From Lachnospiraceae bacterium UBA1766 (GTDB lineage Bacteria; Bacillota; Clostridia; Lachnospirales; Lachnospiraceae): a stretch of DNA of 35,571 bases. Made by a program: the position numbers and the translations under genes. This document shows, one piece after another, positions 16,170 to 25,497 of the stretch (position 1 is the stretch's first letter; each line of letters opens with the position of its first letter). The notes beneath the pieces are model-generated. The model was not told where the DNA came from and ran no database searches. It saw nothing but the letters and a program-made list of their open reading frames with translations. The stretch covers positions 1 through 35,571 of the forward strand of contig DCGY01000076.1 in NCBI GenBank assembly GCA_002314715.1, read 5' to 3'.

Positions 16170-16400
16170 ATGGGAATTATTGTAAACTTAGATGTAATGA
16201 TGGCGAAGCGCAAAAAGGGTTTATCCGAGCTTGCGGGAGAAGTGGATTTAACTCTGGCCAATTTGTCCATCCTAAAAAATAATAAAGCAAAAGCAATCCG
16301 GTTCTCCACCCTGGACGCAATCTGTAAAGCGTTGGATTGTCAGCCGGGTGATATTTTGGAGTATGTGGAAGAGGAGGAAGAAATTGATGGAAATGAATAA
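16170..16400 (+). CDS. Small Cro/CI-type (YozG-like) transcriptional regulator
   Basis: A 76-residue helix-turn-helix protein consisting almost only of the DNA-binding domain. The recognition region (LSELAGEVDLTLANLSILKN) and the ending CKALDCQPGDILEY are standard for YozG/XRE repressors. It ends in a short acidic tail. The site AGGAAGGGA-like GGGAAGGGA lies before the ATG. It probably represses its own operon through the dyads at 15561-15583. The next gene starts 14 bases before its stop codon, so the two are translationally coupled. Confidence 0.88.
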   Translation: MGIIVNLDVMMAKRKKGLSELAGEVDLTLANLSILKNNKAKAIRFSTLDAICKALDCQPGDILEYVEEEEEIDGNE

Positions 16401-17883
16401 TTATGTGGAGAAAAGAAAGGCGAATTTTGCCTATTTTGGCCTAGGGTCTGTTTTTTGCGCCCTTTTTTACAGTTTTTGCATGTATAAGAACCCTTCTGGC
16501 GTCACATTCCCTTTTTTCATCGCCGCAACTCTTTTCTATATTTGCTTCTCTTTATCAAAGCTCGATCTTACCTTGAAAAGAGGAAGCGGCTTCTACATCT
16601 TTAGTATGATGCTTTTATCGGTATCCACATTTTGTACGGACGATGAGCGAATCCTTTGGTTTAACAAGTTGGGAATTTGGCTGTTGTTATTCAGCTTTTT
16701 GCTGAATCAGTTTTATGACACCTCCAAGTGGGGATTTGGAAAATATTGTGGCAGTATTGCATTTACCATGTTTGGCTGTCTTGGTGAAATTGCAAGCCCC
16801 TTTACAGACCTGGCGGATTATCTTAGTGAAAGAAGTGGCGGTAAGAAATCCAATGCATTATTTATTATCATCGGTGTGTTGGTGGCATGCCCTCTACTTT
16901 TGGTGGTCATAGTCCTGCTGGCCAGTGCGGATGCGGTATTTCGTTCCGTGGCTATAAAAATTATTGCTGCATTGAATCCGGAAAATATATTTGCAATTGC
17001 CATACAGATTGTGTTTATGTTCTTCCTTTTTTATCTGATTACCGCCTTTCTGTGCGATAAACTCATCAAGGAAGAGACGAAGCAGACCAGAAATGGGGAG
17101 CCGGTTTTGGCCATTACCGTAACCTCTATGTTGTCATTTATATATGTTATTTTTTCCGGGATTCAGATTGTTTATTTGTTCATCGGAAATATGAGTCTTC
17201 CCAACGGATATACCTATGCCAGATATGCCAGAGAAGGATTTTTCCAGCTGTTGGCGGTCAGTATTTTGAATCTGATTATTGTTCTGGTTTGCATGAGCTT
17301 CTTTAAAGAGCATAAGGTGCTAAAAGGAATTTTGACGGTGATGTCTCTTTGTACCTTTATCATGATTGCCTCCAGTGCACTTCGTATGGTGATTTATATT
17401 CGATATTATTACCTGACTTTTTTACGAATCCTGGTGCTTTGGGGGTTGGTTCTCTTGTTTGTATTATTTGTGGGAATTATGCTTCGTATTTACAAGGACC
17501 GTTTTCCACTGTTTCGTTATAGTATGGTATGTGTTACGCTGCTTTATTTGTTCCTTTCCTTTTCCCATCCGGATTACTGGATTGCGAAGGTAAATATGGC
17601 GTATACGGACAAACAAAGTGTGGAACAAAGTGATTTTTTCCTGGCCGAATCGCCTTATCAGGATTATGTTTACATACGTAACCTGTCTGCGGATGCGGCG
17701 CCGGTGCTGATCTCTTATATGGAACAGGAAGGCTATCAATATGACCCGGCGAACAGCAATCTTCGGGAAAACTGGAAGGATGTATATTGCAGTTTTATGG
17801 AAAGAAAAAATCAAAATGTGGGAATTCGGGAGTTTAATGTTTCCAGGTTTGTGGCTTCCAAGTATATGAAACGGGTAAAGTAG
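16387..17883 (+). CDS. DUF4173/DUF4153-like polytopic membrane protein
   Basis: A 498-residue membrane protein with about eleven hydrophobic segments over residues 15-400 and a polar C-terminal domain of about 95 residues. The segments YARYAREGFFQL and RYYLTFLRILVLWGL, and the YWIAKVN region before the soluble end, match the DUF4173 family. Function unknown. I chose the ATG at 16387 because AGGAGG (16372-16377) lies 9 bases upstream; the open frame extends further but has no site. It overlaps the regulator gene by 14 bases. A lipoprotein gene follows after 13 bases. Confidence 0.8.
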   Translation: MEMNNYVEKRKANFAYFGLGSVFCALFYSFCMYKNPSGVTFPFFIAATLFYICFSLSKLDLTLKRGSGFYIFSMMLLSVSTFCTDDERILWFNKLGIWLLLFSFLLNQFYDTSKWGFGKYCGSIAFTMFGCLGEIASPFTDLADYLSERSGGKKSNALFIIIGVLVACPLLLVVIVLLASADAVFRSVAIKIIAALNPENIFAIAIQIVFMFFLFYLITAFLCDKLIKEETKQTRNGEPVLAITVTSMLSFIYVIFSGIQIVYLFIGNMSLPNGYTYARYAREGFFQLLAVSILNLIIVLVCMSFFKEHKVLKGILTVMSLCTFIMIASSALRMVIYIRYYYLTFLRILVLWGLVLLFVLFVGIMLRIYKDRFPLFRYSMVCVTLLYLFLSFSHPDYWIAKVNMAYTDKQSVEQSDFFLAESPYQDYVYIRNLSADAAPVLISYMEQEGYQYDPANSNLRENWKDVYCSFMERKNQNVGIREFNVSRFVASKYMKRVK

Positions 17884-17896
17884 AGAGGAGAAAAAG

Positions 17897-18388
17897 ATGA
17901 GAGAAGAGAAAAAGATAACCAATATTCAATTTGCCAGACTGGTGCTGGTTTTGCTTTTGGGATGCCTGTTTGTATGGCTGTGTGGCTGTGGCAAGAAGGC
18001 AGAAGAATACGAAGGAAAGCGGTTCTTTATTGAAGTTTCACTGTATAGTACAGACAAGATTTACAGTGTTGGACTGGACCGATACCAGGAGGATAGTCTC
18101 CTTGGAACGGGAGCTGTTTGTAATGCCAACGGGACGCCGCTGAAAGATTCGATTCGTTTTGAATTTCGGGATACCGATTTTGAAAAGGATTTTGAAACAG
18201 TTCCCTTTTTCTTCCAATTGCAGGTTTCCGATTCCTTGGAAAACGGCGAAGAAAACACTTCCCATTGGGTAAAGGTACAAAATGTAGAAGAAGCCTTTCT
18301 TCCGGAAGATGGAAAAACCTATCGTTATGTATTGGATGGTGATTTTGAAAGCGGTTTTCTGGTTATGAAACCGGAAACCTATCGATAA
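17897..18388 (+). CDS. Small predicted lipoprotein
   Basis: A 163-residue protein with a lipoprotein signal: a basic start, a hydrophobic stretch at 15-28 and the lipobox LCGC with Cys31 as the predicted lipidated residue. After cleavage about 130 polar residues remain, with no domain I recognise. It is the last gene of the operon with DUF2975, the YozG-like regulator and the DUF4173-like protein, so it may act on the outer face of the same membrane system. It is followed by a strong terminator. Confidence 0.72.
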   Translation: MREEKKITNIQFARLVLVLLLGCLFVWLCGCGKKAEEYEGKRFFIEVSLYSTDKIYSVGLDRYQEDSLLGTGAVCNANGTPLKDSIRFEFRDTDFEKDFETVPFFFQLQVSDSLENGEENTSHWVKVQNVEEAFLPEDGKTYRYVLDGDFESGFLVMKPETYR

Positions 18389-18400
18389 AAGGACAAAAAG

Positions 18401-18438
18401 AAACCTCGGTAATCACAAAAGTGAAAACCGAGGTTTTT
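18401..18438. terminator. Bidirectional terminator
   Basis: AAACCTCGGT (18401-18410) pairs perfectly with ACCGAGGTTT (18427-18436); T-runs are present on both strands. It closes the lipoprotein operon (+) and the GH31 gene (-). Confidence 0.88.
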
Positions 18439-18448
18439 TATGTTGTCT

Positions 18449-20788
18449 TTATAAGGTAATTACAACCTTGCTCTGGCATCCGGAAAGTACGGTATCATTG
18501 CCATCGATGGTAAGGGTAGCACCTTCACAAGCGCTTGCCTTAACATTGACAAGTCTTACAGAATATGCCTTGGAGGTTTGTGCGGAAACGGTAATGGTAT
18601 TGCCGGTTCTGGTTGCGGTAGCGGTAAGGTCAACCTGCTGTGCCATATTGTAGATTACGGTAGAAGCTTCTTTGCCGTCTGCAAGTGCGTATACACGAAG
18701 TTCTGCGCCGTCAGCGTAATCGTAATCCGGCTTGTCATCACAAGCGCCCATAGCTACGATAGAGTTCTCCTTAGCCATGAGAGGAAGATGTAAGTAATCG
18801 TAATCCTTCTCAACCCATACGCCGCCTTCCATTACCTCGCCGGTAAGGAAGTCTGTCCAGGTTCCCTTGGGAAGATAGAAGATACCCTTGCTCTGATCGT
18901 TGAAAATCGGTGCCACCAAAAGGTTATCGCCAAGCATGTACTGCTTATCCAGGTATGCACAGTTACGATCGTTGGTAAATTCCAGTACCATACTTCTCAT
19001 GGTAGGAACGCCGCTCTTGGAGGTCTCTACGGAAGTCTTGTACAGGTAAGGCATTAAGCGAGCTTTCATGCGGGTGAATGCACGTACTACATCAACAGCC
19101 TCATCATCGTAAACCCACGGTACACGGTAAGAAGTAGAACCATGGAGACGGCTGTGAGAGGAGAGCAAACCAAACTGTACCCATCTCTTGTAAACGTCTG
19201 CAGTGGAGGTGTTCTCGAAACCGCCGATGTCGTGTGCCCAGAAACCGAAACCACTCATCAACAGGGAAAGACCGCCACGTAAGCTCTCTTCCATGGATAC
19301 GTAATCGGACCAGCAGTCACCGCCCCAGTGTACAGGGAATTTCTGACCGCCCACGGTAGCGGAACGAGCGAAGAGAACTGCCTCTCCCTTGCCACGCTTT
19401 CTCTCTAATAAATCGAATACACACTTGTTGTAAAGATAGGTGTAGTAGTTATGCATCTTCTGAGGATCGGAGCCGTCGTAGTATACGCAGTTGGTAGGGA
19501 TTCTCTCACCGAAATCGGTCTTGAAGCAGTCAACGCCCATATCCAAAAGAACTTCTAACTTATCCTGGAACCACTTGCAAGCTGCAGGATTGGTGAAGTC
19601 TACCAATGCCATGCCGGGCTGCCACATATCCCACTGCCATACATCGCCGTTGGGACGTTTGATGAAGTAGCCATTCTCAACACCTTCTGCAAACATAGCG
19701 GACTCCTGACCGATGTAGGAGTTAATCCATACACAAATATTTAAGCCCTTTGCCTTGATTCTGGAAAGCAGACCCTTAGGATCCGGGAATACATCGCTGT
19801 CCCAAAGGAAATCAGACCAATGGAAGCCCTTCATCCAGAAGCAGTCAAAGTGGAAGGTACGAAGCGGAATGCCTCTGTCCAACATACCATCTACGAAGCT
19901 CATTACAGTAGCCTCATCATAGCTGGTGGTGAAGGAGGTGGAGAGCCATAAACCAAAGGTCCAAGGAGCGGGTAAGGTAGGCTTTCCGGTTAAGTCGGTG
20001 TAACGGGTCAATACATCTTTCATGGTAGGACCATTGAAGAAGAAGTAATCCAGCATACCGCCTTCAACAGCAAAGCTGGTCTTGGTTACATGCTCGGTAG
20101 CAAATTCAAAAGAAACCTTTTCAGGATGATTTACAAGAACGCCGTAGCCCTTGTTGGATACGTAGAAAGGAATGTTCTTATAGGATTCCTCGGTACTGGT
20201 ACCGCCATCCTCATTCCAGGTCTCTACGGTCTGTCCGTTCTTTACAAAGGGGGTGAAACGCTCGCCGGTACCGTAGAACAATTCGCCTACGTCGATGGAG
20301 AAGTTCTGAATCATATAGGTGTTTACGCTATCGCCTTCGATATCGTAGTAGTCACCTCTCCAGTTCCCCTTCATCATAGCCAGGTCTCTTCCGGTACTCT
20401 GGGTGATTACCTTGCCGTCACGGATATACTTCATGTAGAACCACTTCTTGCCAATCTCAAGGGAAAGGTTGCCGGAAGTGATGGTCATGATGTTGTCATC
20501 TTCTACCAAAGTTAATTTCTGAGGGTTATCAAGATTTAACTCAAATGCGGGAGTTTTCTTCATAATGCCGAGATAATGTCCAACCTGTACGCGCAAAACA
20601 TCTGCAGCGGGAGAGGTGATTTTAATGGTAAGGTTTGCTCCGCCCAGCATATCGCCTCTGTGATTAATGTGGTGAGTAGGTGCGCAAAGAGTAATGCAGG
20701 TATCGGTAACCGTTTTCTCAAAAACTTCCTGAGGAGCAAATGCGCTGACACCCTCTTTGAACAACCAACAGCCGTTCGCAAATTTCAT
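18449..20788 (-). CDS. yicI: GH31 alpha-xylosidase, YicI type
   Basis: Removes alpha-1,6-linked xylose from the non-reducing end of xyloglucan oligosaccharides such as isoprimeverose. The 779-residue protein matches YicI in length and motifs: the nucleophile Asp425 in KTDFGERIP and the acid/base Asp491 in HWGGDCWSDY, 66 residues apart as in E. coli YicI (416 and 482). The N-terminal beta-sandwich, the central barrel and the C-terminal beta domains are all present. There is no signal peptide and about 14 cysteines, so it is cytoplasmic. Codon use is strongly biased, unlike the GH74 gene across the divergent promoter, which suggests high expression. AAAGGAG precedes the ATG. Confidence 0.92.
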   Translation of the reverse strand: MKFANGCWLFKEGVSAFAPQEVFEKTVTDTCITLCAPTHHINHRGDMLGGANLTIKITSPAADVLRVQVGHYLGIMKKTPAFELNLDNPQKLTLVEDDNIMTITSGNLSLEIGKKWFYMKYIRDGKVITQSTGRDLAMMKGNWRGDYYDIEGDSVNTYMIQNFSIDVGELFYGTGERFTPFVKNGQTVETWNEDGGTSTEESYKNIPFYVSNKGYGVLVNHPEKVSFEFATEHVTKTSFAVEGGMLDYFFFNGPTMKDVLTRYTDLTGKPTLPAPWTFGLWLSTSFTTSYDEATVMSFVDGMLDRGIPLRTFHFDCFWMKGFHWSDFLWDSDVFPDPKGLLSRIKAKGLNICVWINSYIGQESAMFAEGVENGYFIKRPNGDVWQWDMWQPGMALVDFTNPAACKWFQDKLEVLLDMGVDCFKTDFGERIPTNCVYYDGSDPQKMHNYYTYLYNKCVFDLLERKRGKGEAVLFARSATVGGQKFPVHWGGDCWSDYVSMEESLRGGLSLLMSGFGFWAHDIGGFENTSTADVYKRWVQFGLLSSHSRLHGSTSYRVPWVYDDEAVDVVRAFTRMKARLMPYLYKTSVETSKSGVPTMRSMVLEFTNDRNCAYLDKQYMLGDNLLVAPIFNDQSKGIFYLPKGTWTDFLTGEVMEGGVWVEKDYDYLHLPLMAKENSIVAMGACDDKPDYDYADGAELRVYALADGKEASTVIYNMAQQVDLTATATRTGNTITVSAQTSKAYSVRLVNVKASACEGATLTIDGNDTVLSGCQSKVVITL

Positions 20789-20837
20789 ATGTTGTATCTC
20801 CTTTCAAATCTAAAAAATCTCGTAAAATGGTAGTTTA

Positions 20838-20866
20838 ATTATAGCATAAAACATAAGGTCGGTAAA
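20838..20866 (-). promoter_or_regulatory. Promoter of the GH31 alpha-xylosidase gene
   Basis: On the minus strand TTTACC (20861-20866) and a perfect TATAAT (20838-20843) with a 17-base spacer. Transcription would start near 20831, about 43 bases before the ATG. Confidence 0.65.
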
Positions 20867-20920
20867 ATGTATTTTATTGTCATTTAGCAATATAATACTG
20901 TTCTTTGACAAAGGAAAACA

Positions 20921-20949
20921 TTGTGATGAAAAGAGGGAGATTCTATAAT
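20921..20949 (+). promoter_or_regulatory. Promoter of the GH74-GH31 operon
   Basis: TTGTGA (20921-20926, four of six) and a perfect TATAAT (20944-20949) with a 17-base spacer, about 30 bases before the chosen ATG at 20980. A second TATAAT (20891-20896) lacks a good -35. If 20921-20949 is used, longer readings of the gene from 20905 or 20926 are excluded. Confidence 0.5.
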
Positions 20950-20964
20950 AAAGAAAAGAACCCG

Positions 20965-20971
20965 AAAGGAG
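20965..20971 (+). promoter_or_regulatory. Shine-Dalgarno site that fixes the GH74 start
   Basis: AAAGGAG lies 8 bases before the ATG at 20980. The open frame runs 25 codons further upstream, but those starts have no comparable site and the extra residues do not resemble the family. Confidence 0.75.
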
Positions 20972-20979
20972 TTTGGCGG

Positions 20980-23286
20980 ATGAAGCAAATACCTTATATT
21001 TACAAAAATTGTCCTATTCCGGGTGGTGGATATGTAACCGGTTTTTTGACAAATCAGAAACAAAAAGATTTGCTATATATTCGAACGGATATCGGAGGTT
21101 CTTATCGTTTCGATGCGGATAAGCAGTGCTGGAAAAGTCTAAGCGACCATGTGACGCAGAAGGAACGGGAAGAGACCTACCCCATTGCACTGGCCACTGC
21201 GGACAAGCATCCGGAAAGGCTGTACATAATCTCCGGTCTGGCCCGACAGGATACGGGTAAGGTATCGGTTTCCCGGGATTTTGGAGAAACATTTGAAACC
21301 GGTGGTTTCCCCGCCAGAGTGCACGGAAACTATCCGGGACGTGGCTCCGGCTACCGCTTGATTGTGGACCGAAGAGAGGAAGAGCATTTGCTGTTTGCCA
21401 GTCAGATGGATGGCTTGTGGGAGAGCTTTGATGAGGGCAAAACCTGGCGAAAAAATACAGCCATGCCGGAGGATTATCTGACCTTGGTGGGACAGGTGGA
21501 GGATACCGATATTTTCTTCGTGGGAACTGCCGGAGTAACTACCAAAGAAAGCGAAAAACGTTGCGGACACAGTATGTACGTTTCCTATGACGGGGGATTG
21601 CACTTTGAAAAGTTGTGGCAGCCGGATTATTCCGGACCGGAGGATTTGTATCTGGCAGGTTTGGTGGCACAGCGTTATGCGGTGGACGGGAGATATATTT
21701 ATGTTACCTTCAGTTGTCGATGCGAGCCGGGATATATGCCGGATTTGGGTTACAGCTGTGATGCAGGCAAGGTGACGGACGGACATGTGGTTCGGTATCC
21801 GATTCTTCGGGGAGAGTCTGTTACCCTTGGACAGGGAGAAGAGATTGCCCCCGGTGCCCCCGCATTCCTGCATTTGGGCTTTGGAGGAATCGATGTTTGT
21901 CCCCGGGTTCCCGGTCTGGTAATTTGTTCCACGATTCGAAAAAGCAAAGGCGAAAGTATTTACCGCTCCCTGGATTACGGAACCACATGGACAGAGATTC
22001 TCCACGATTTGGATGTGGGGAAGGTAGTACTTCGCACGGCTTACATGAAGCCGGAATACAACAGCAACCATTCCATGGTGCATTGGATTTCGGATTTTAA
22101 AATCAATCCTTTTGATGCAAATGAAGGCTGGTTTAATACCGGTTCCGGTGTTTTTCGAACGAATAATCTTTTGGCGGATAGGGTGGAGTTTACGGACTGG
22201 TGTGATGGATTGGAGGAAACGGTACATCTGAACGTGTATGCACCGCCAAAAGGCCGGGTGAAGCTGATAGATATTTTGGGAGACTTGGGAGGCTTTGCAT
22301 TTACGGATTTGGACAAACCCTGTGAGAACTCCTTTGCAGATGGGGATGGCAACCGATATGTCACCTGCATCAATGCGGATTTTTCGGACGAGGACCCCAA
22401 TCTTGTGGTGGTAACGCCAAGAGGAAACTGGACCGGGATGACATTGGGTGGTTTAATCCTGTCCAAGGATCAGTGTGGCACCTTTACACGTCTTCCCATG
22501 CCTTTTGGAATCAGCGAGAAGCTGGACATGCTATTGCATAAAATCGAAACACCGAATGTAAACAGCGGATGGGTTTCCATGTCGCCGGACGGACAGAATA
22601 TCGTATGGAATGTAGCCATGGGAATTCGATTGTTTGCGGATACCACGATTGTCAGCCACGATCAGGGAGAGCACTTTTCCCTGGTGGCGGTATATGATTC
22701 GGAGGGCAATCGAAAGGAGGAGATAGGCTTCAAGGTCTTTTCCGACCGTATGGATTCTACAGTCTTTTACGGATTCGGAGAACATTCGGATTTTTATGTG
22801 AGTACCGATTGCGGAGATACCTTCCATCAGGTAAAATTAGAGGGGATGGACGAGGATATTCTCTTTACCTTAATTGATTGTCCCAACCGGACGGAGGTTC
22901 GTTTTGAAACCGGAAAGACCGGTGTGGCATATTTCGCAGCCGGAGAGAAAGGACTTTGGAAGCTGATTTATTCCAAGGAGGCCAATCGGGCGACTGTAAG
23001 GCGGTTAAGCCCGAAAGGAAATGTCTTTTCTCATCTGGGACTTGGACTTCTCTCGAAGGACAGCGATTATTACAAGGACAATAAAGCCCTTTATGTATCC
23101 GGAGAAATCCGGGGAGAATATGGATTCTTTCGCTCTTTCGACGACGGAGAGAGCTTTGAACGAATCAATAACGAGAAGCAAATGTTTGGCGATATTAACA
23201 GCATAGACGGAGATTGCAGAGTGTTTGGCCGATTCTTTATCGGAACCGGCAGCAGAGGCGTTCTCTACGGACAGGAGGCAGAATAG
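20980..23286 (+). CDS. GH74 xyloglucanase without signal peptide
   Basis: Predicted to cleave the beta-1,4-glucan backbone of xyloglucan or its oligosaccharides. The 768 residues form a seven-bladed double propeller: GGGYVTGFL near the start, the first catalytic Asp37 in RTDIGG, the second Asp435 in GDLGGF, and the closing GDINSIDGDCRVFGRFFIGT. BNR-like Asp-box repeats (SRDFGETF, SFDEGKTW, SYDGGLHF, SLDYGTTW, SFDDGESF) are spread through it. Usual GH74 enzymes are secreted; this one starts directly with the fold and has about 15 cysteines, so I infer a cytoplasmic enzyme acting on imported oligosaccharides. The GH31 gene follows with no gap. Its codon use is more mixed than that of neighbouring genes. 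Confidence 0.87.
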   Translation: MKQIPYIYKNCPIPGGGYVTGFLTNQKQKDLLYIRTDIGGSYRFDADKQCWKSLSDHVTQKEREETYPIALATADKHPERLYIISGLARQDTGKVSVSRDFGETFETGGFPARVHGNYPGRGSGYRLIVDRREEEHLLFASQMDGLWESFDEGKTWRKNTAMPEDYLTLVGQVEDTDIFFVGTAGVTTKESEKRCGHSMYVSYDGGLHFEKLWQPDYSGPEDLYLAGLVAQRYAVDGRYIYVTFSCRCEPGYMPDLGYSCDAGKVTDGHVVRYPILRGESVTLGQGEEIAPGAPAFLHLGFGGIDVCPRVPGLVICSTIRKSKGESIYRSLDYGTTWTEILHDLDVGKVVLRTAYMKPEYNSNHSMVHWISDFKINPFDANEGWFNTGSGVFRTNNLLADRVEFTDWCDGLEETVHLNVYAPPKGRVKLIDILGDLGGFAFTDLDKPCENSFADGDGNRYVTCINADFSDEDPNLVVVTPRGNWTGMTLGGLILSKDQCGTFTRLPMPFGISEKLDMLLHKIETPNVNSGWVSMSPDGQNIVWNVAMGIRLFADTTIVSHDQGEHFSLVAVYDSEGNRKEEIGFKVFSDRMDSTVFYGFGEHSDFYVSTDCGDTFHQVKLEGMDEDILFTLIDCPNRTEVRFETGKTGVAYFAAGEKGLWKLIYSKEANRATVRRLSPKGNVFSHLGLGLLSKDSDYYKDNKALYVSGEIRGEYGFFRSFDDGESFERINNEKQMFGDINSIDGDCRVFGRFFIGTGSRGVLYGQEAE

Positions 23287-25371
23287 ATGAAAATTGAGCA
23301 AATTGGTAATCGTTTGGTGATGAAGGACGGCGCATCCCAGATTTGGATTGATGCCTGGGGCGTAAATTCTTTTCGCGTGCGTATGACCTGTGAACCCAAA
23401 ATGGATGAGAATGACTGGGCTTTGGCAGATGCACCCATGGTGCCGGAAGGACAGAAGGTGCAGGCTACCGTAAGCTATGAACAGGTAGATACCACCGATC
23501 CCTGGTATAAAGGAGAAGAATTCAAAAAGTATCATCAGACCGGAACCATTACCACATTTCAAAACGGAGATTTGATTGCAAAGATTAATCCGGAGGGTTG
23601 GATTTCCTACTATAATGGGAAGGGTCAGCTTTTGACAGAGGAATACTGGCGAAATCGAAATCGAATCAACCGTTATTGTGTGCCCCTTCGTGTGGATGCC
23701 AGAGAAATGAAACCCCTTCGGGGAGGTACCGATTATTCCCTGACAGCCCGCTTCGAGGCCTTTGACGACGAGCGTATTTACGGTATGGGACAATATCAGG
23801 ACAGACAGCTGGATAAGAAGGGTTCCGTGTTGGAACTTTGTCACAGAAACAGTCAGGCCAGCGTTCCTTTTTATATTTCCAGCAGAGGCTATGGATTCTT
23901 TTGGAACAATCCTGCTATTGGCACCGCTACCTTTGGAATGAATAAGACTGAGTGGGTGGCTTACAGCACCAAGAAAATGGATTATTTTATTACCGCGGGA
24001 GATACACCTGCCCAGATTGAGGAGCAGTATTCGGCAGCCGTAGGACGTACCCCTATGATGCCGGAATACGGAATGGGCTATTGGCAGTGTAAGCTTCGTT
24101 ACCGAAATCAGGAGGAGCTATTGGCGGTGGCCAGAGAACACAAGAAGCGCGGCCTTCCCATGGATGCTATCGTTGTGGATTTCTTCCATTGGACCATGCA
24201 GGGTGACTTTAAATTTGAGCCCAGGGACTGGCCGGATCCGGAAGGAATGGTTAAGGAATTAAAAGAGCTTGGGATTGAGACGGTTGTCAGCGTATGGCCT
24301 ACCATCGATGAGCGTAGTGAGAACTTCGGAGAGATGGCCGGAAACGGTTACCTGGTACGTGCGGACAGAGGAAATTCCAACCATATGACCTGGATGGGAA
24401 ATACGATTTTCTATGATGCCACCCATCCCGGTGCACAGCAGTTTGTCTGGGATAAATGTAAGAAAAACTATTATGACAAGGGGATTCGTTGTTTCTGGCT
24501 GGATGAGGCAGAGCCGGAATACGGCCCTTATGATTTTGACAATTATCGCTATTTTGCCGGCCCTGCATTGCAGTGTAGCAATGTTTATCCGTTGGGCTAT
24601 GCAAAGGGATTTTACGATGGATTAAAGGCTTGCGGCGAGACCGATATTATGAGTCTGGTGCGCTGTGCCTGGGCAGGCAGCCAGAAGTATGGTGTACTGA
24701 CCTGGTCCGGCGATATTTATTCTTCCTTCCGTTCCATGCGGGAGCAGCTGCAGGCGGGACTTAGCATGAGCGTGGCAGGAATTCCCTGGTGGACTTCGGA
24801 TATCGGAGGCTTCCTTGGAGGCGATATTTCGGATGACCATTTCAAGGAACTTTTGGTTCGCTGGTTTGCCTGGGGTGCGTTTTGCCCGGTATTCCGTATG
24901 CACGGAGAGCGTTCGCCCTGGCATGAAAGAGAGCAGGAATTTATCGATGGTGTCCGTCAGCTGACCAGCGGACAGGACAATGAGGTATGGAGTTTTGGAG
25001 AAGACAATTACGAAATTCTGAAGAACTTCCTGTTTATGAGAGAAAGACTTCGCCCCTATATTCGTCAGTGCATGCAGGAAGCGGCAGACAAAGGTACACC
25101 GGTTATGCGTCCTATGTGGTTTGAATTCCCTAAGGATGCCATGAGTTATAAGACAGAGGATCAGTATCTGTTTGGACCGGATATCCTGGTAGCACCCGTA
25201 ATGGAAGAGGGCGCCAGAGAGAGGACAGTTTATTTGCCGGAGGGGGCAAAGTGGATGGACGCTTTTTCCAAGGAAACCTATCAGGGCGGACAGAAAATTA
25301 TTGTGGATGCACCCTTGGAGCGAATTCCTTTGTTTGTACGCGATGGAAAATCGTACCCGATTTACGAATGA
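23287..25371 (+). CDS. GH31 glycosidase, probable alpha-xylosidase
   Basis: A 694-residue family 31 enzyme with nucleophile Asp406 in FWLDEAEPEYG and acid/base Asp476 in WSGDIYSSF. The WLDEAEPE form is found in alpha-xylosidases of the XylS type, different from the KTDFGE form of the YicI-like enzyme at 18449-20788, so the two probably differ in chain length or linkage preference. Other alpha-glucosidase-type specificities in family 31 are possible. No signal peptide. The ATG directly abuts the stop codon of the GH74 gene, and its AGGAGG (23274-23279) lies inside that gene, so translation is coupled. No terminator is seen before the SDR gene 126 bases on. Confidence 0.87.
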   Translation: MKIEQIGNRLVMKDGASQIWIDAWGVNSFRVRMTCEPKMDENDWALADAPMVPEGQKVQATVSYEQVDTTDPWYKGEEFKKYHQTGTITTFQNGDLIAKINPEGWISYYNGKGQLLTEEYWRNRNRINRYCVPLRVDAREMKPLRGGTDYSLTARFEAFDDERIYGMGQYQDRQLDKKGSVLELCHRNSQASVPFYISSRGYGFFWNNPAIGTATFGMNKTEWVAYSTKKMDYFITAGDTPAQIEEQYSAAVGRTPMMPEYGMGYWQCKLRYRNQEELLAVAREHKKRGLPMDAIVVDFFHWTMQGDFKFEPRDWPDPEGMVKELKELGIETVVSVWPTIDERSENFGEMAGNGYLVRADRGNSNHMTWMGNTIFYDATHPGAQQFVWDKCKKNYYDKGIRCFWLDEAEPEYGPYDFDNYRYFAGPALQCSNVYPLGYAKGFYDGLKACGETDIMSLVRCAWAGSQKYGVLTWSGDIYSSFRSMREQLQAGLSMSVAGIPWWTSDIGGFLGGDISDDHFKELLVRWFAWGAFCPVFRMHGERSPWHEREQEFIDGVRQLTSGQDNEVWSFGEDNYEILKNFLFMRERLRPYIRQCMQEAADKGTPVMRPMWFEFPKDAMSYKTEDQYLFGPDILVAPVMEEGARERTVYLPEGAKWMDAFSKETYQGGQKIIVDAPLERIPLFVRDGKSYPIYE

Positions 25372-25497
25372 TGCATTATCTAATTGACAGAGAATTATTT
25401 CTATATTAAAGTAATTGTATGGCGAATGTCTTCTGTGGTATGCTCGGGGGAGCCTTGAAGAAATTTGTTATAAAAACAGAAGGAGGCTTTCGAAAAG

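Noticed and set aside
21139..22227. Open frame of 362 codons on the minus strand inside the GH74 gene
   Set aside because: It lies fully antisense to a gene with clear GH74 motifs, has no recognisable domain and no Shine-Dalgarno site; it is a by-product of codon use.
25384..25420. Promoter for the SDR gene
   Set aside because: TTGACA at 25384-25389 is perfect, but no acceptable -10 is found at 16-18 bases; the nearest TATATT is 12 bases away.
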